A stretch of DNA of 64,000 nt from Sulfitobacter sp. W027 (GTDB lineage: Bacteria > Pseudomonadota > Alphaproteobacteria > Rhodobacterales > Rhodobacteraceae). Under the pieces are notes generated by a model. It did no database searches and was not told where the DNA came from. It saw only the letters and a list, made by a program, of their open reading frames with translations. The DNA is taken from the NCBI RefSeq assembly GCF_025143985.1, contig NZ_CP083564.1, forward strand, positions 1,737,501 through 1,801,500, read 5' to 3'. Positions within the stretch are counted from its first letter, which is position 1; each line of letters opens with the position of its first letter. Made by a program: the position numbers and the translations under genes. Shown here in pieces: positions 35,549-46,406 of the stretch.

Positions 35549-37108
35549 TCACTCCTCGCGCAGCAAGACCGCAGAGACGGGGACCAAGGTCACATCACTG
35601 GCCCGGTCCTGCAACCCCCAGAGCAACAGCGCCGAGACGGTATCGGGCCGCAAGCGGCCCAGCATGATCACCGCCCCCTCCTGCCCGGCCCTGAACGCTG
35701 CCTGATCCAGAAAACGGCGGATCACCCGCGCGGTCTGATCCTTGCTGTCAAAGTCACGAAACACCGGATCCGCAGGCACGCCCGCTTTCCGCGCCAGTTT
35801 GGGCATGGTGTTAAGCCCCTTGTCCTGTGTCACCAACCCATGGCCTGACTGCGCAAGGATATCTGTTACCTGATCGGTCAGCGCACGGCTGCCTTGAAAA
35901 CCGCTCTCGGTCCCTTCCAGTACACCCACCACCGGACCGATCCGGTCGAGCGTGGCGGCAAAGGTCGTCTCGGCGTCGCTGGGTTGGGCGCCCTCCGGCA
36001 GATCGACCATCGCCAAGACCTCAAACCCGGCTTCGCGGTAAATCTTTACCCGCTCCGCCGCATTTGGCAGAGTGCTGTCGACGGCAAAGCTCAGCGGATA
36101 GGGAAAGCTGCGCAGCGCGGCCAAGCCAGCACTCCCTGCGGTGACCGAGGTGCCATCGTCGATCAGCACCACGCTCATCAGCGGCTTGCCCTCGGGCAGC
36201 TCACCAGCGAAGCTATTGACCACCACGGGGCGCGGGTCTTCAACTGAGATCTCGTCAGGCTCGCCGGGCTCTGCCACGGCTGTCGCGCCGGGGCGGTTGA
36301 TCACAACGCCCGTGTTGCGGTCAGTCAGCGTAGCTGCCGGTGAGCCGATGGCCGGGCGGCTGTCGCCCTCGGGATCGGCGGGTTCTGGATCGACTTCTAC
36401 GGCCTCCAGATCTTCTGGCACAGGGGTGTCTGCTGCGGCGGTTTCAGTGTCCGCCATGGGTTCGGGCGTGTCTGCTTCGGCGTCAGCAGTAGGTGCGGTT
36501 TCGACCACATCCGTCTGCGGAGCGGGCTCCACAGCATCCTCTTCAACCGACACTTCTTCCGCTGGCAAGGTGATTGGATCGGCCTCCTCCACCTCCGGCG
36601 CTTCCATGCCCTGCGGGGCGTCAAAAGCGCCTTCGATATCGGCCACATCCGGCGCAGGCGGCTGTGCAGGTTCGGTGCTGATCGAAAGCTCATCTACGGG
36701 CTGCGGCACGCCGGGCGCCATGGCTTGTGGGTTCGGCAGCACTGGCTCTTCCGCACCGGGAGACCTCGGGGTCTGGCCCTCTGGGGCTGCGGGGGTGCTA
36801 AGCCCTTCGGCATCGCCCGTCTCCGGCAAGCTGGCTGAGGTCTGGGTGTCAGGGTCGAGCGCGGCAAGGCTGTCTTGCTGCGGGACATCCGCACGCGGTG
36901 CGGGGGCGTTCAACACCGGCGCGGAATCGCGGCTGCGCCCCTGGTCGCCTGCATCGGTCACATTCACCCGCGCCGGCGCGAGACCGGAGCCCGGCGCATC
37001 GCCCACCTGCGGCGGCAGCGGCAAGGGCATCATGAGCGACACCGCACCGGCGACGCCGATGCTGGCCACACCGCCCCAAATCAGCCCGCTTAGAATTCCG
37101 CGTGCCAT
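35549..37108 (-). CDS. Divergent polysaccharide deacetylase family protein
   Basis: This 519-residue protein has a membrane helix at about 5-25. A long low-complexity linker (about 30-280) follows, rich in Pro, Glu, Ala and Asp. The C-terminal divergent polysaccharide deacetylase domain (PF04748-type; YibQ-like, about 295-515) includes SVVLIDDGTSV, PYPLSFAVDSTL, EVLAMVDLPEG, and DKGLNTMPKLARKAGVP. It is likely periplasmic and cell-envelope related. I chose ATG 37108, with AGGAG 8 bases upstream; an earlier start at 37135 is possible. Family function is poorly defined. Confidence 0.85.
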   Translation of the reverse strand: MARGILSGLIWGGVASIGVAGAVSLMMPLPLPPQVGDAPGSGLAPARVNVTDAGDQGRSRDSAPVLNAPAPRADVPQQDSLAALDPDTQTSASLPETGDAEGLSTPAAPEGQTPRSPGAEEPVLPNPQAMAPGVPQPVDELSISTEPAQPPAPDVADIEGAFDAPQGMEAPEVEEADPITLPAEEVSVEEDAVEPAPQTDVVETAPTADAEADTPEPMADTETAAADTPVPEDLEAVEVDPEPADPEGDSRPAIGSPAATLTDRNTGVVINRPGATAVAEPGEPDEISVEDPRPVVVNSFAGELPEGKPLMSVVLIDDGTSVTAGSAGLAALRSFPYPLSFAVDSTLPNAAERVKIYREAGFEVLAMVDLPEGAQPSDAETTFAATLDRIGPVVGVLEGTESGFQGSRALTDQVTDILAQSGHGLVTQDKGLNTMPKLARKAGVPADPVFRDFDSKDQTARVIRRFLDQAAFRAGQEGAVIMLGRLRPDTVSALLLWGLQDRASDVTLVPVSAVLLREE

Positions 37109-37273
37109 CTGCGCTACTCCTGCTGTCTGCGCCACGGCCAGAAAGCCCGGCGATCCCTCAATTGGCTTGCCCCAAACTCTTGACGATAGGGTTCAAGCCT
37201 GAACATGTATGCGAAAACCTATACCGCGCCCCGGCGTGGTTTCTCCAGTCCTAATACAAAGAAATGCCTGCCT

Positions 37274-37855
37274 GTGCTGCTGCTCATCGATAACTACGAC
37301 AGCTTTACCTATAATCTGGTTCATTACCTGGGCAGCCTCGGCGCGGATGTGCAGGTGCACCGCAACGATGCGCTTAGCGTGGATGAAGCGATGTCCATGA
37401 ACCCCGCCGGGATCTTGCTGTCTCCCGGCCCCTGTGATCCTGACCAAGCGGGGATTTGCCTAGGGTTGACCCATGCCGCTGCCGAAGCGCGGGTGCCGCT
37501 CTTGGGTGTCTGCCTTGGTCATCAAACGCTGGGCCAAGCCTTTGGCGGAAAAGTCGTGCGCGCGGATGACATCGTGCACGGCAAACTGGGCCAGATGCAG
37601 CACGAAGGGCGCGGTGTCTTTGCCGGGCTGCCCTCGCCTTTCGGGGCCACGCGTTATCACTCGCTGGTGGTGGAACGCGCAAGCCTGCCTGATTGCCTTG
37701 AGATTACCGCCTCGCTCGAAGACGGCACGATTATGGGCCTGCAACACCGCGAATTGCCGCTGCACGGCGTGCAATTCCACCCGGAATCGATCCGGTCCGA
37801 GCATGGCCACGCCCTGCTGCAAAACTTCCTGAATGAAATGAAAGTCCCGGCATGA
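37274..37855 (+). CDS. trpG: Anthranilate synthase component II (glutamine amidotransferase)
   Basis: This 193-residue class I glutamine amidotransferase supplies ammonia to TrpE. The active-site triad is visible as LLGVCLGHQ (Cys), and HPESI (His-Glu) near the end. I chose GTG 37274 because [18 protein letters not shown] is the conserved N-terminus of the family; an ATG at 37205 would add 23 unrelated residues. The ribosome-binding site is weak at both. Its stop overlaps the trpD start (ATGA). No Trp-rich leader peptide was seen upstream. Confidence 0.93.
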   Translation: MLLLIDNYDSFTYNLVHYLGSLGADVQVHRNDALSVDEAMSMNPAGILLSPGPCDPDQAGICLGLTHAAAEARVPLLGVCLGHQTLGQAFGGKVVRADDIVHGKLGQMQHEGRGVFAGLPSPFGATRYHSLVVERASLPDCLEITASLEDGTIMGLQHRELPLHGVQFHPESIRSEHGHALLQNFLNEMKVPA

Positions 37856-38868
37856 GCGCTGCGTTAAAACCTCTGTTGGACGCCGCCGCCAATGGGCCGC
37901 TGACCTCGGAACAAGCTGTCGAAGCCTTTGAGATCCTCTTTGAAGGCGAAGCCACGCCAAGCCAGATCGGCGGTTTTCTCATGGCCCTGCGCACCCGGGG
38001 CGAAACGGTCACCGAATATGCCGCCGCGGCACAGGTCATGCGCAGCAAATGCATCGCCGTGCGCGCGCCCGAAGGGGCGATCGACATCGTTGGCACCGGC
38101 GGCGATGGCAAGGGCACGCTCAACATATCCACCGCTGCAGCCTTTGTCGCGGCGGGCGCCGGGGCGATCGTCGCGAAACACGGCAACCGCAACCTCAGCT
38201 CGAAATCTGGCGCTTCCGACGCGCTGTCGCAGCTTGGGATCAACGTCATGGTTGGCCCCGCCGTTGTGGAGCGGGAATTGGCTGAGGCCGGCATCGGCTT
38301 CATGATGGCGCCGATGCACCACCCTGCGGTCGCCCATGTCATGCCGACCCGGTCCGAACTTGGCACCCGCACGATCTTTAACATCCTGGGCCCGCTCACC
38401 AATCCGGCAGGGGTGAAGCGCCAGTTGACCGGCGCCTATACCCGCAATCTGATCGAGCCGATGGCCCTGACGCTGAAACACCTTGGCTCCGAAAAAGCGT
38501 GGCTCGTTCACGGCTCCGACGGCACGGATGAGTTGACCATCACCGGCGTGAGCTGGGTCGCGGCCTTGGAAAATGGCGTGGTGAACCTGCGCGAATTGCA
38601 CCCCGAAGACGCGGGTCTGCCCGTGCATCCATTCGAGGCAATCGCTGGGGGCGAACCGGCTGAGAACACCAAACATTTCAAAGCGCTGCTGGACGGCGCG
38701 CCATCGGGCTACCGGGATGCGGTTCTGCTAAACGCCGCGGCCGCGCTGGTGGTTGCGGATGTGGCAACCGACCTCAAATCCGGCGTCGAAATGGCGCGGG
38801 AAAGCATCGACAGCGGTGCTGCGCGGGACCGGATCGAAAAAGTGGCGCGCATCAGTCAGGCGAAATGA
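37852..38868 (+). CDS. trpD: Anthranilate phosphoribosyltransferase
   Basis: This 338-residue enzyme transfers phosphoribose from PRPP to anthranilate. It contains [17 protein letters not shown] (PRPP-binding GTGGD motif), [31 protein letters not shown] and GPLTNPA, all standard for TrpD. The start overlaps trpG and the stop overlaps ung, both as ATGA. Confidence 0.96.
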   Translation: MSAALKPLLDAAANGPLTSEQAVEAFEILFEGEATPSQIGGFLMALRTRGETVTEYAAAAQVMRSKCIAVRAPEGAIDIVGTGGDGKGTLNISTAAAFVAAGAGAIVAKHGNRNLSSKSGASDALSQLGINVMVGPAVVERELAEAGIGFMMAPMHHPAVAHVMPTRSELGTRTIFNILGPLTNPAGVKRQLTGAYTRNLIEPMALTLKHLGSEKAWLVHGSDGTDELTITGVSWVAALENGVVNLRELHPEDAGLPVHPFEAIAGGEPAENTKHFKALLDGAPSGYRDAVLLNAAAALVVADVATDLKSGVEMARESIDSGAARDRIEKVARISQAK

Positions 38869-39524
38869 CGCCCCTGAACCTCAGCACGCTTGGGTGTTGG
38901 GCAGAACTGCCCTTTTTCGCAGAAGAATGGCCCGGCATCGCGGAGAGATTGGCCGCTGAGCCGCGCGAGGTTCTCCCTCCCGCACCCCAGATCTTCGCCG
39001 CCCTTGAACATATCCACCCCGATGCGGTCGACGTCGTCATCCTAGGTCAAGATCCCTATCCCACGCCGGGCCACGCCCACGGCTATGCCTTCTCAGCGGA
39101 ACCGGACGTGCGCCCTATTCCAAGATCATTAGTGAATATTTTCAAGGAATTGCATGACGATCTTGGCGCATCACCTCAAGACCCAGATCTGCGGTTCTGG
39201 ACCGATCAGGGCGTCTTGCTGTTAAACACCGTTCTTACCGTACCTGCGGGCGACGCGAATGGCCACGCCAAACTCGGCTGGCAAAAACTGACCACGCAGG
39301 TGCTCACCCGCCTTTCGGATCGTCCTCGTGCCTATCTGCTCTGGGGTGCGCATGCGCAAAAGGCAGCAGCGCAGGTTGATCCGGTGCAGAACCTCAAGAT
39401 CGAGACGCCGCACCCCTCGCCGCTCTCCGCCCGGCGCGGCTTCTTCGGATCACGACCTTTCAGCCGCGTGAATGACTGGTTGCAGCGCCAAGGCAAGCCC
39501 GGCATACATTGGACAAACCCGTGA
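38865..39524 (+). CDS. ung: Uracil-DNA glycosylase (family 1)
   Basis: This 219-residue enzyme removes uracil from DNA. The catalytic water-activating loop is [17 protein letters not shown], and [18 protein letters not shown] is the DNA-intercalation/minor-groove loop with the catalytic His. The gene is inserted between trpD and trpC and is translationally coupled to trpD (ATGA). trpC follows 7 bp after its stop, so it is part of the trp operon. Confidence 0.95.
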   Translation: MTPLNLSTLGCWAELPFFAEEWPGIAERLAAEPREVLPPAPQIFAALEHIHPDAVDVVILGQDPYPTPGHAHGYAFSAEPDVRPIPRSLVNIFKELHDDLGASPQDPDLRFWTDQGVLLLNTVLTVPAGDANGHAKLGWQKLTTQVLTRLSDRPRAYLLWGAHAQKAAAQVDPVQNLKIETPHPSPLSARRGFFGSRPFSRVNDWLQRQGKPGIHWTNP

Positions 39525-39531
39525 GGATGCC

Positions 39532-40344
39532 ATGACCGCCACAATTCTGGAAAAAATCAAAGCCTATAAGCTGGAAGAAATCGCCGCTGCCAAGGCCGAA
39601 AAATCGCAGGCCGACATGGAGGCCGCCGCCCGTGCAGCACCGCCCGTGCGCCCCTTTGCGCAGCGCTTGCACGAAGCCTCCCGCGAGGGCTATGGCCTGA
39701 TCGCCGAGATCAAGAAAGCCAGCCCGTCGAAAGGGTTGATCCGAGAAGATTTCGAGCCCGCCGACCTTGCCCGCGCCTATGCCGCAGGCGGCGCAACCTG
39801 CCTTTCGGTTTTGACCGACACGCCGAGTTTCCAAGGCGCGAAAGAGTTTTTGGTCGATGCCCGCGCGGCCTGCGACCTTCCGGTGCTGCGCAAGGATTTC
39901 CTTTACGACCCCTATCAAGTCGCCGAAGCGCGCAGCCTTGGCGCGGATTGCATTCTGATCATCATGGCCTCTGTCTCTGATGCGCAGGCCGCCGAGTTGG
40001 AGCAAGCCGCGCAGGACTGGGGAATGGATGCGTTGATCGAAGTGCATGACGCCGCCGAACTGGCCCGCGCCGAAAAACTTACCAGCCGTATGATCGGTAT
40101 TAATAACCGCAATCTCAATACCTTCGAGACCTCTCTTGATGTGACACGTCAACTGTCCGAGGCGGTTCCGCCTGATCGGATTCTGGTCTGCGAATCTGGC
40201 CTCTATACCCCAGCCGACCTCGCTGATATGGCGATTTACGGCGCGCGCTGTTTCTTGATTGGCGAAAGTCTTATGCGGCAGGAAGATGTCGAACAGGCCA
40301 CCCGCGATCTGTTGGCGAGTCCACTCGTCCCCGGAGGTATGTGA
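39532..40344 (+). CDS. trpC: Indole-3-glycerol-phosphate synthase
   Basis: This 270-residue TIM-barrel enzyme performs the ring-closing step of tryptophan synthesis. Family signatures are [48 protein letters not shown] and [11 protein letters not shown] chose ATG 39532, with GAGGA before it; the frame extends 20 codons upstream into ung. Its stop overlaps the moaC start (TGATG). Confidence 0.95.
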   Translation: MTATILEKIKAYKLEEIAAAKAEKSQADMEAAARAAPPVRPFAQRLHEASREGYGLIAEIKKASPSKGLIREDFEPADLARAYAAGGATCLSVLTDTPSFQGAKEFLVDARAACDLPVLRKDFLYDPYQVAEARSLGADCILIIMASVSDAQAAELEQAAQDWGMDALIEVHDAAELARAEKLTSRMIGINNRNLNTFETSLDVTRQLSEAVPPDRILVCESGLYTPADLADMAIYGARCFLIGESLMRQEDVEQATRDLLASPLVPGGM

Positions 40345-40817
40345 TGGCGCTCACCCACTTTGATGCTGAAGGCGACGCGCATATGGTCGATGTCTCAGAT
40401 AAGGCCGTGACCTCCCGCGTGGCCAAGGCCGAGAGCTACATCAAGATGGCGTCGGAAACGTTTGATATCATTACCGAAGGACGCGCGAAGAAGGGTGACG
40501 TTCTGGGCGTCGCGCGGCTTGCTGGCATTATGGCCGCCAAGCGCACCGCCGATCTGATTCCCCTTTGCCATCCTCTGCCCATCACCAAAGTTAGTGTCGA
40601 GCTGACCCCCGATGCCTCCCTCCCTGGTATTCGTATCGTTGCGACAGTCAAAACCACGGGCCAAACCGGGGTTGAGATGGAAGCCCTTACGGCAGCCTCG
40701 GTCGCTGCACTCACCGTCTATGATATGTCAAAGGCCGTGGATAAGGCGATGGAGATCGGCGGCACAAGGGTCATTCTAAAAGATGGCGGTAAATCAGGCC
40801 GTTACGAGGCGACATGA
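40344..40817 (+). CDS. moaC: Cyclic pyranopterin monophosphate synthase
   Basis: This 157-residue MoaC converts the 8-oxo-GTP-derived intermediate to cyclic pyranopterin monophosphate in molybdenum cofactor synthesis. It contains [32 protein letters not shown] (active-site His-Pro), [19 protein letters not shown] and [15 protein letters not shown] lies 8 bases before the ATG within the end of trpC. It overlaps moeA by 4 bp. Confidence 0.96.
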   Translation: MALTHFDAEGDAHMVDVSDKAVTSRVAKAESYIKMASETFDIITEGRAKKGDVLGVARLAGIMAAKRTADLIPLCHPLPITKVSVELTPDASLPGIRIVATVKTTGQTGVEMEALTAASVAALTVYDMSKAVDKAMEIGGTRVILKDGGKSGRYEAT

Positions 40818-41986
40818 TCAGCGTAGATGAGGCGTTGGACGCGGTCCTTAACCTTGTAGCGCCCCTAAAGTCCGAAGACGTTCCCCTCCGCGCCGTCAAT
40901 GGCCGTGTGCTATCGCGCCCCGTGACCGCGCAACGTAACCAGCCGCCCTTCGCCGCGTCCTCCATGGACGGCTACGCCCTGCGCCGGGCCGAGGTCGAGC
41001 CCGATGCGATGTTCAAGGTCGTCGGCGAAGCCGCGGCGGGCCATGGATACGCAGGCACGCTTCGCGCCGGTCAGGCCGTCCGCATTTTCACCGGCGCGCC
41101 GGTGCCAGATGGCGCAGATTTCGTCGTGATCCAAGAGGACGTGACCCGGAGAGGCGACCTTATTACTCTTGGGCATCGAATTGATAAGAAAGACAATATC
41201 AGACCAGCCGGGGGTGATTTTAGGCTTGGCGATGAACTGACCGCACCGCGCCGCCTGCGCCCCGCCGATGTGGCGCTGTTGGCAGCCATGAACGTCGCAA
41301 GTGTGCCCGTCACCCGCAAACCGATCATCGCGATCCTTGCCACCGGCGATGAGTTGGTGCAGCCCGGCGAAGACCCCGGCCCGGACCAGATCATCGCCTC
41401 CAACAGTTACGGGCTTGCCGCGATGTTAGAAGACGCTGGCGCCGAAGTCCGGATGCTGCCCATCGCCCGTGACACCGTGGCATCGCTTAAACAAGCCTTC
41501 GCTTTAGCCCATGGTGCGGACCTGATCGTCACGATCGGTGGCGCATCAGTTGGCGATCATGATCTTATCGCCCCGGTTGCTGCGGAATTGGGGATGGAAC
41601 AGGCCTTTTATAAGGTCGCGATGCGCCCGGGCAAGCCGCTCATGGCTGGGAAGATTGCGGGTGCTACGATGATTGGGCTTCCGGGAAATCCAGTCTCGGC
41701 AATGGTTTGCGGGGCGATCTTCGTTCTGCCAATGCTGCGTCGAATGCTCGGGCTCTCAAATGTGCATGCGCCGCTACACAGTGCCCCCCTCGGACGCGAG
41801 ATCGGCGCAAACGGGCCGCGCGCGCATTACATGCGGGCCAACCTCCGAGACGGTGCGCTTTATCCAGATGATCAACAGGATTCGTCCCTTTTGTCTGTGC
41901 TGGCACAGGCCGATGCTTTGATGATCCGTCCGCCGCAGGATCCGGCACGAAATGCCGGGGAAATACAGCAGTACATTTTGATTTAA
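40814..41986 (+). CDS. moeA: Molybdopterin molybdenumtransferase
   Basis: This 390-residue MoeA inserts molybdate into adenylylated molybdopterin. Domains are in the usual order: an N-terminal domain with SSMDGYALR, a central MoCF-binding domain with [27 protein letters not shown] and [10 protein letters not shown], and a C-terminal beta-barrel domain from about 320. It is coupled to moaC by an ATGA overlap and ends the trpG-D-ung-C-moaC-moeA series. Confidence 0.95.
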   Translation: MISVDEALDAVLNLVAPLKSEDVPLRAVNGRVLSRPVTAQRNQPPFAASSMDGYALRRAEVEPDAMFKVVGEAAAGHGYAGTLRAGQAVRIFTGAPVPDGADFVVIQEDVTRRGDLITLGHRIDKKDNIRPAGGDFRLGDELTAPRRLRPADVALLAAMNVASVPVTRKPIIAILATGDELVQPGEDPGPDQIIASNSYGLAAMLEDAGAEVRMLPIARDTVASLKQAFALAHGADLIVTIGGASVGDHDLIAPVAAELGMEQAFYKVAMRPGKPLMAGKIAGATMIGLPGNPVSAMVCGAIFVLPMLRRMLGLSNVHAPLHSAPLGREIGANGPRAHYMRANLRDGALYPDDQQDSSLLSVLAQADALMIRPPQDPARNAGEIQQYILI

Positions 41987-41999
41987 CGCCTACCTGCGG

Positions 42000-42028
42000 T
42001 TGACACAAAACAAGAACATCCCTAGAAC
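42000..42028. promoter_or_regulatory. lexA promoter with embedded SOS box
   Basis: A -35 TTGACA (42000-42005), a 17-bp spacer and a -10-like TAGAAC (42023-42028) precede lexA. The direct repeat GAAC-N7-GAAC (42014-42017, 42025-42028) equals GTTC-N7-GTTC on the other strand, the alphaproteobacterial LexA box. It overlaps the -10, consistent with autorepression. Confidence 0.8.
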
Positions 42029-42058
42029 AAAACCAACAAAAGCTTCAGGGGGCGTGCG

Positions 42059-42754
42059 ATGCTGACCAAAAAACAACTCGATTTGCTGTCTTTCATTCAT
42101 CAGCGCGCGCAACGCGATGGCGTCCCGCCCAGCTTTGATGAGATGAAATTGGCGCTCGATCTGCGGTCAAAATCAGGCATCCACCGGTTGATTACGGCGT
42201 TGGAAGAACGCGGGTTCATCCGCCGTCTTGCCCATCGCGCCCGGGCGATTGAAGTGGTGAAACTGCCTGAGAGCCTAGGCGGTGCACCCGGTTTCGCACC
42301 GCGCGTGATTGACGGGGATCGCCCCGACACCCCACCGCCGGCCACCGCCCAGCCAATTACATCTCATCACGCCTTCGACGTGCCCGTCATGGGCCGGATC
42401 GCCGCCGGTGTTCCGATTGAGGCGATCTCGCAAGTGTCCCACAGCGTCACTGTGCCCGGTGGCATGATCGCCGGTCAGGGAGAGCATTACGCGCTTGAGG
42501 TGCGGGGCGACTCGATGATTGAGGCTGGCATTAACGATGGCGATATCGTGGTGATCCGTGAGACATCGGTCGCTGACAATGGCGATATCGTGGTCGCCTT
42601 GGTTGAGGATCAAGAGGCGACGCTAAAACGTTTCCGCCGACAGGGGTCTTCGGTCGCGTTGGAGGCGGCGAATGCGGCCTATGAGACCCGCGTGCTGCCT
42701 TCGGATAAGGTGAAGGTTCAGGGGCGTCTTGTTGGGTTGATCCGCACCTACTGA
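42059..42754 (+). CDS. lexA: LexA SOS repressor
   Basis: This 231-residue repressor has an N-terminal winged helix with [20 protein letters not shown] and [18 protein letters not shown], then a hydrophilic linker, and a C-terminal S24 peptidase domain. The self-cleavage Ala-Gly is in [11 protein letters not shown]; the catalytic Ser is in [15 protein letters not shown] and the Lys in DQEATLKRF. It has the usual alphaproteobacterial length. Its 3' end overlaps the convergent comEC gene by 7 bp. Confidence 0.97.
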   Translation: MLTKKQLDLLSFIHQRAQRDGVPPSFDEMKLALDLRSKSGIHRLITALEERGFIRRLAHRARAIEVVKLPESLGGAPGFAPRVIDGDRPDTPPPATAQPITSHHAFDVPVMGRIAAGVPIEAISQVSHSVTVPGGMIAGQGEHYALEVRGDSMIEAGINDGDIVVIRETSVADNGDIVVALVEDQEATLKRFRRQGSSVALEAANAAYETRVLPSDKVKVQGRLVGLIRTY

Positions 42755-44775
42755 CGCGGCGGCCTGCTGTTCCACAAACGTGCGCCGGCGCGGTCCTTTG
42801 CCGTGGTGATCTGCCATCCTTGGGGTGATCTATGCAGCGCCAGCGCGCCGGTTTCCCGTAGTTGAACAGGATCGAAAACAGGGCAGCCCCAGTTCCGGGC
42901 CGCCTCGACCTTAGCCGACGCGATCACGATTTCTCCGCTCTGACAGCCGGTAAATGCGGCGACGGCCCGTTTTCCTGAAAGATGAATGATGCTTACTTCA
43001 TTGTCTGGCCAGCGCCGAGCCGCCTTGGCCTGATCGGCACCGTCACCATCGTTCTCAAGCCAGTTTCGCGCGACAAAACCGGCGCCTTTCTCTTTACTGA
43101 GCGCGCGGCCCGTTGGGGTCATCACGCCGACAAGCGTTCCGGTTTCTGCGACCAATACTTCCGGCCGCACTGTCCCTTGCCAGAGTATGAAGGACAGCGA
43201 CATCGCAAGGCAGCCCAGCCAGCGTAAGCGTCCTTGCCACAGGATCAACCATAGGAACCCCAACGACAACAGGGGGAGCACCCAGCCCCCTGGCCCCGGA
43301 ACGAAGCTGCGTGCCCCGGGCCAATGGGATACCACGTCGGCGACGAAAAGGATCCATCTCAGCCCCAGCCCCATTGCCCATAGCGGTATCCCGTCCAATC
43401 CAAAGGGCGCAGCGACTGCGGCCAAGACGGCGGCGGGGATGACCAAAAGCCCCATCAATGGGACCGACAGCAGGTTTGCCACCAATCCGTAATGCGCGAT
43501 TGTGTTAAAATGCGCGGCTGAGATCGGCGCAGTGGCGAACCCTGCCACAGCAGAAGAAATCACCACAGCGGCGACCGGGCGGAGGTGACGCGGGATGACC
43601 TCGCCTTCGAAATCGCGCATCCAGCCGAAGACCGCGACAAGCGCCGTGGTTGCGGCGAATGACATCTGAAACCCCGGCCCCATAAGCGCTTCGGGGCGCA
43701 GGGTCAGCACGATGATCCCCGCCACGGCCACGGCGCGCAATGAGATTGCCCGCCGCCCAATCATCAGCGCGCATAATGCGACGGCGCACATGACATAGGC
43801 CCGCTCGGTCGCGACATTGCCGCCGGACAGCGCAAGGTAGCCTGTGGCTGCGGTGAGGGCGGCCCCCGCGGCGATGCTTCGGCTTGGCCAGCGTGTTGCG
43901 CTTACAGGATGCAGGGCCAAGATCAGGCGGACCGCTCCGAAGACCACCGCGCTCAGCAGCCCCATATGGAGACCAGAAATTGCCAATAGATGCGCGAGAT
44001 TGCTGCTGCGGAGGTTCTGGAGCGCATCTTGAGAAATGGCGCTGCGGTCACCTGTTGTGATGGCCGCGGCGAACCCGCCGATGTCGCCGGGAAGACGTTC
44101 GCGCACGCGGGCTGAGGCGGCCATACGCAACTGAAACAAAGTGAGCCCGAAATCCCTTTTAGAAGGTTCCGCAATCCCCATCAGCGGGACACGGGCGTAA
44201 CCCACAGCGCCCAGTCCGGCGAACCAAGCATGTCGTTGAAAATCGAAGCCACCCGGTTCGACCGGGCCTGAGGGTGGCGACAGATGCGCCGTGGTCATCA
44301 CCTGCATCCCCGGCCTGGGCGCGATTGCCCCAGGAAGTGGCGAATGCAACGATACCCGCACCCGCGCCGGGGTGCGCCCGGGCGGCACTCGGTCCAACCG
44401 GACGTGATCAAGCGTGACACGCGGCGCGTCCGACTGGCTGCGGTCGAGGGCCACGACGCGCCCTTCGACCGGGCCGTAGTAGCGCCAACCGAGCACCGGC
44501 GCAGCCATTAAGTGAGCCCGCAGCGCTGCGAGCAGCAGGCCAAGCAAAACCACGGCCATGGCCACGGCAAAGGGTGCCGTGACCTCAGGCAACAGCCTCG
44601 ATGCTATCGCAAGTCCCGCCACGGCGAGGGCAACGCCCCATAGCTGCGACAAAGACGGCTCCTCCGCCAGCGAAAAGTACCAGCCGATACCCAAAGCGAG
44701 GCAAACCGGCACCCAGCCAAACAGATGCCCCCGCTGGCGCAGCATCATGGCGCTGAACTGGTTCCAAAGGCCCAT
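42748..44775 (-). CDS. comEC: ComEC/Rec2-type DNA uptake channel protein
   Basis: This 675-residue polytopic membrane protein has an N-terminal DUF4131-like region and an OB-like soluble part (about 95-200). The competence domain (about 220-520) has about ten helices and the signature [26 protein letters not shown]. The C-terminal tail is short and has no HxHxDH metallo-beta-lactamase motif. I chose the ATG at 44775 (protein starts MGLWNQF); ATG 44811 is an alternative with AGGA very close. Transport of single-stranded DNA across the inner membrane is the known family role; whether this strain is naturally transformable is not shown here. Confidence 0.87.
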   Translation of the reverse strand: MGLWNQFSAMMLRQRGHLFGWVPVCLALGIGWYFSLAEEPSLSQLWGVALAVAGLAIASRLLPEVTAPFAVAMAVVLLGLLLAALRAHLMAAPVLGWRYYGPVEGRVVALDRSQSDAPRVTLDHVRLDRVPPGRTPARVRVSLHSPLPGAIAPRPGMQVMTTAHLSPPSGPVEPGGFDFQRHAWFAGLGAVGYARVPLMGIAEPSKRDFGLTLFQLRMAASARVRERLPGDIGGFAAAITTGDRSAISQDALQNLRSSNLAHLLAISGLHMGLLSAVVFGAVRLILALHPVSATRWPSRSIAAGAALTAATGYLALSGGNVATERAYVMCAVALCALMIGRRAISLRAVAVAGIIVLTLRPEALMGPGFQMSFAATTALVAVFGWMRDFEGEVIPRHLRPVAAVVISSAVAGFATAPISAAHFNTIAHYGLVANLLSVPLMGLLVIPAAVLAAVAAPFGLDGIPLWAMGLGLRWILFVADVVSHWPGARSFVPGPGGWVLPLLSLGFLWLILWQGRLRWLGCLAMSLSFILWQGTVRPEVLVAETGTLVGVMTPTGRALSKEKGAGFVARNWLENDGDGADQAKAARRWPDNEVSIIHLSGKRAVAAFTGCQSGEIVIASAKVEAARNWGCPVFDPVQLRETGALALHRSPQGWQITTAKDRAGARLWNSRPPRQ

Positions 44776-44890
44776 GCTTGCCCCCGCGGATCGCACTGGG
44801 TAGACAGTCATCAAATCCTAGGAGCGGGATGGTTACCAATCGGTAAACGCCGCTCCGAACAGCATATCTCTGACCGAAAGGCCCCCCGCC

Positions 44891-46291
44891 ATGAACGCCC
44901 CTGTTGTGACCCGCTTCGCCCCTTCTCCCACCGGGTTCCTGCACATCGGCGGGGCGCGTACCGCTCTGTTTAATTGGCTTTATGCGCGTGGCCGGGGGGG
45001 CAAATTCCTGCTGCGGATCGAAGACACCGACCGGGCGCGCTCCACTCCCGAGGCGACCGAAGCGATTCTCAAAGGCATGGCGTGGCTGGGCCTTGACCAC
45101 GACGGCGAGATCGTCAGCCAGTTTGAGAATGCCCCGCGCCACGCCGAAGTGGCGAACGAGCTGCTCGCAGCGGGCAAAGCCTATAAGTGTTTTGCCACCC
45201 AAGACGAAATCACCGCCTTCCGCGAGGCGGCCAAGGCCGAGGGGCGCAGCACGCTCTATCGCTCCCCTTGGCGCGATGCCGATCCGGCGAGCCATCCTGA
45301 CGCACCTTTCGTCATCCGGATCAAGGCCCCATTGGAAGGCACCACCGTGATCCGCGATCAGGTGCAAGGCGATGTCACCATCCGCAACGACCAGCTCGAC
45401 GATATGATCCTGCTGCGCTCGGACGGTACACCGGTTTATATGCTCGCCGTGGTGGTGGACGATCACGATATGGGCGTGACCCATGTGGTGCGCGGCGATG
45501 ACCACCTCAACAATGCCGCCCGCCAGATGATGATCTATGAGGCGATGGGCTGGGACGTGCCGGTTTGGGCGCATATCCCGCTGATCCACGGCGCGGACGG
45601 CAAGAAACTGTCGAAACGTCACGGCGCTTTGGGGGCGCAGGAATATCAGGTGATGGGCTATCCGGCGGCGGGGATGCGCAACTATCTCGCGCGGCTGGGG
45701 TGGAGCCATGGGGATGACGAATTCTTTACCGATGCACAGGCGCAGGAGTGGTTCGACCTTGACGGGATACGCAAAAGCCCCGCGCAGTTTGACCTAAAAA
45801 AGCTGGAAAACCTCTGCGGTCAACATATCGCGCAGGCCGATGATGCCGCGCTGCGGCGCGAAATCGAAGCCTATCTGGAGGCCGCTGGCCTATCTGCCCT
45901 TACGGCACCCCAAGCCGAGGGTTTGGAGCAGGCCATGTATTGCCTCAAAGATCGCGCGAAGACATTCCCAGAACTTCTTGAAAAAGCGTATTTTGTTCTC
46001 GCGGAACGCCCGATCACTCCGGATGAGAAGGCCGCAAAGAATCTTGATACGGTATCCCGTGGCATACTGTCGGAATTGACGCCGCAATTGCAAAATGCTA
46101 GCTGGAACAAAGAAACGCTGGAGGAGGTACTGAACGGCTTTGCTGCCGCGCATGACACCAAATTTGGCAAGCTGGCGGGGCCCCTTCGGGCGGCTTTGGC
46201 TGGCAGGGCAGTCACCCCATCGGTTTTTGACATGATGTTGGTGCTGGGGCGCGATGAAACCCTTGCCCGACTGACAGACGCCGCGGCCTAA
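44891..46291 (+). CDS. gltX: Glutamyl-tRNA synthetase
   Basis: This 466-residue class I synthetase has [20 protein letters not shown] (HIGH box), [11 protein letters not shown], and [10 protein letters not shown] (KMSKS box). It has the helical anticodon-binding domain in the last 150 residues. The length is normal. Some alphaproteobacteria carry two GltX paralogues, one charging tRNA-Gln; whether this one is discriminating cannot be told from sequence alone. It precedes gltA and is divergent from comEC. Confidence 0.95.
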   Translation: MNAPVVTRFAPSPTGFLHIGGARTALFNWLYARGRGGKFLLRIEDTDRARSTPEATEAILKGMAWLGLDHDGEIVSQFENAPRHAEVANELLAAGKAYKCFATQDEITAFREAAKAEGRSTLYRSPWRDADPASHPDAPFVIRIKAPLEGTTVIRDQVQGDVTIRNDQLDDMILLRSDGTPVYMLAVVVDDHDMGVTHVVRGDDHLNNAARQMMIYEAMGWDVPVWAHIPLIHGADGKKLSKRHGALGAQEYQVMGYPAAGMRNYLARLGWSHGDDEFFTDAQAQEWFDLDGIRKSPAQFDLKKLENLCGQHIAQADDAALRREIEAYLEAAGLSALTAPQAEGLEQAMYCLKDRAKTFPELLEKAYFVLAERPITPDEKAAKNLDTVSRGILSELTPQLQNASWNKETLEEVLNGFAAAHDTKFGKLAGPLRAALAGRAVTPSVFDMMLVLGRDETLARLTDAAA

Positions 46292-46406
46292 GTTTTGGTT
46301 CACCACTTCTTTGGGCGGCAGGTATAACTGAACGGGACAGCCTCATTTGGGGCTAGGCCCAGACGGCGGGGCACATCTCCGCAGCCTACATTCGGGAAGG
46401 GATTTC

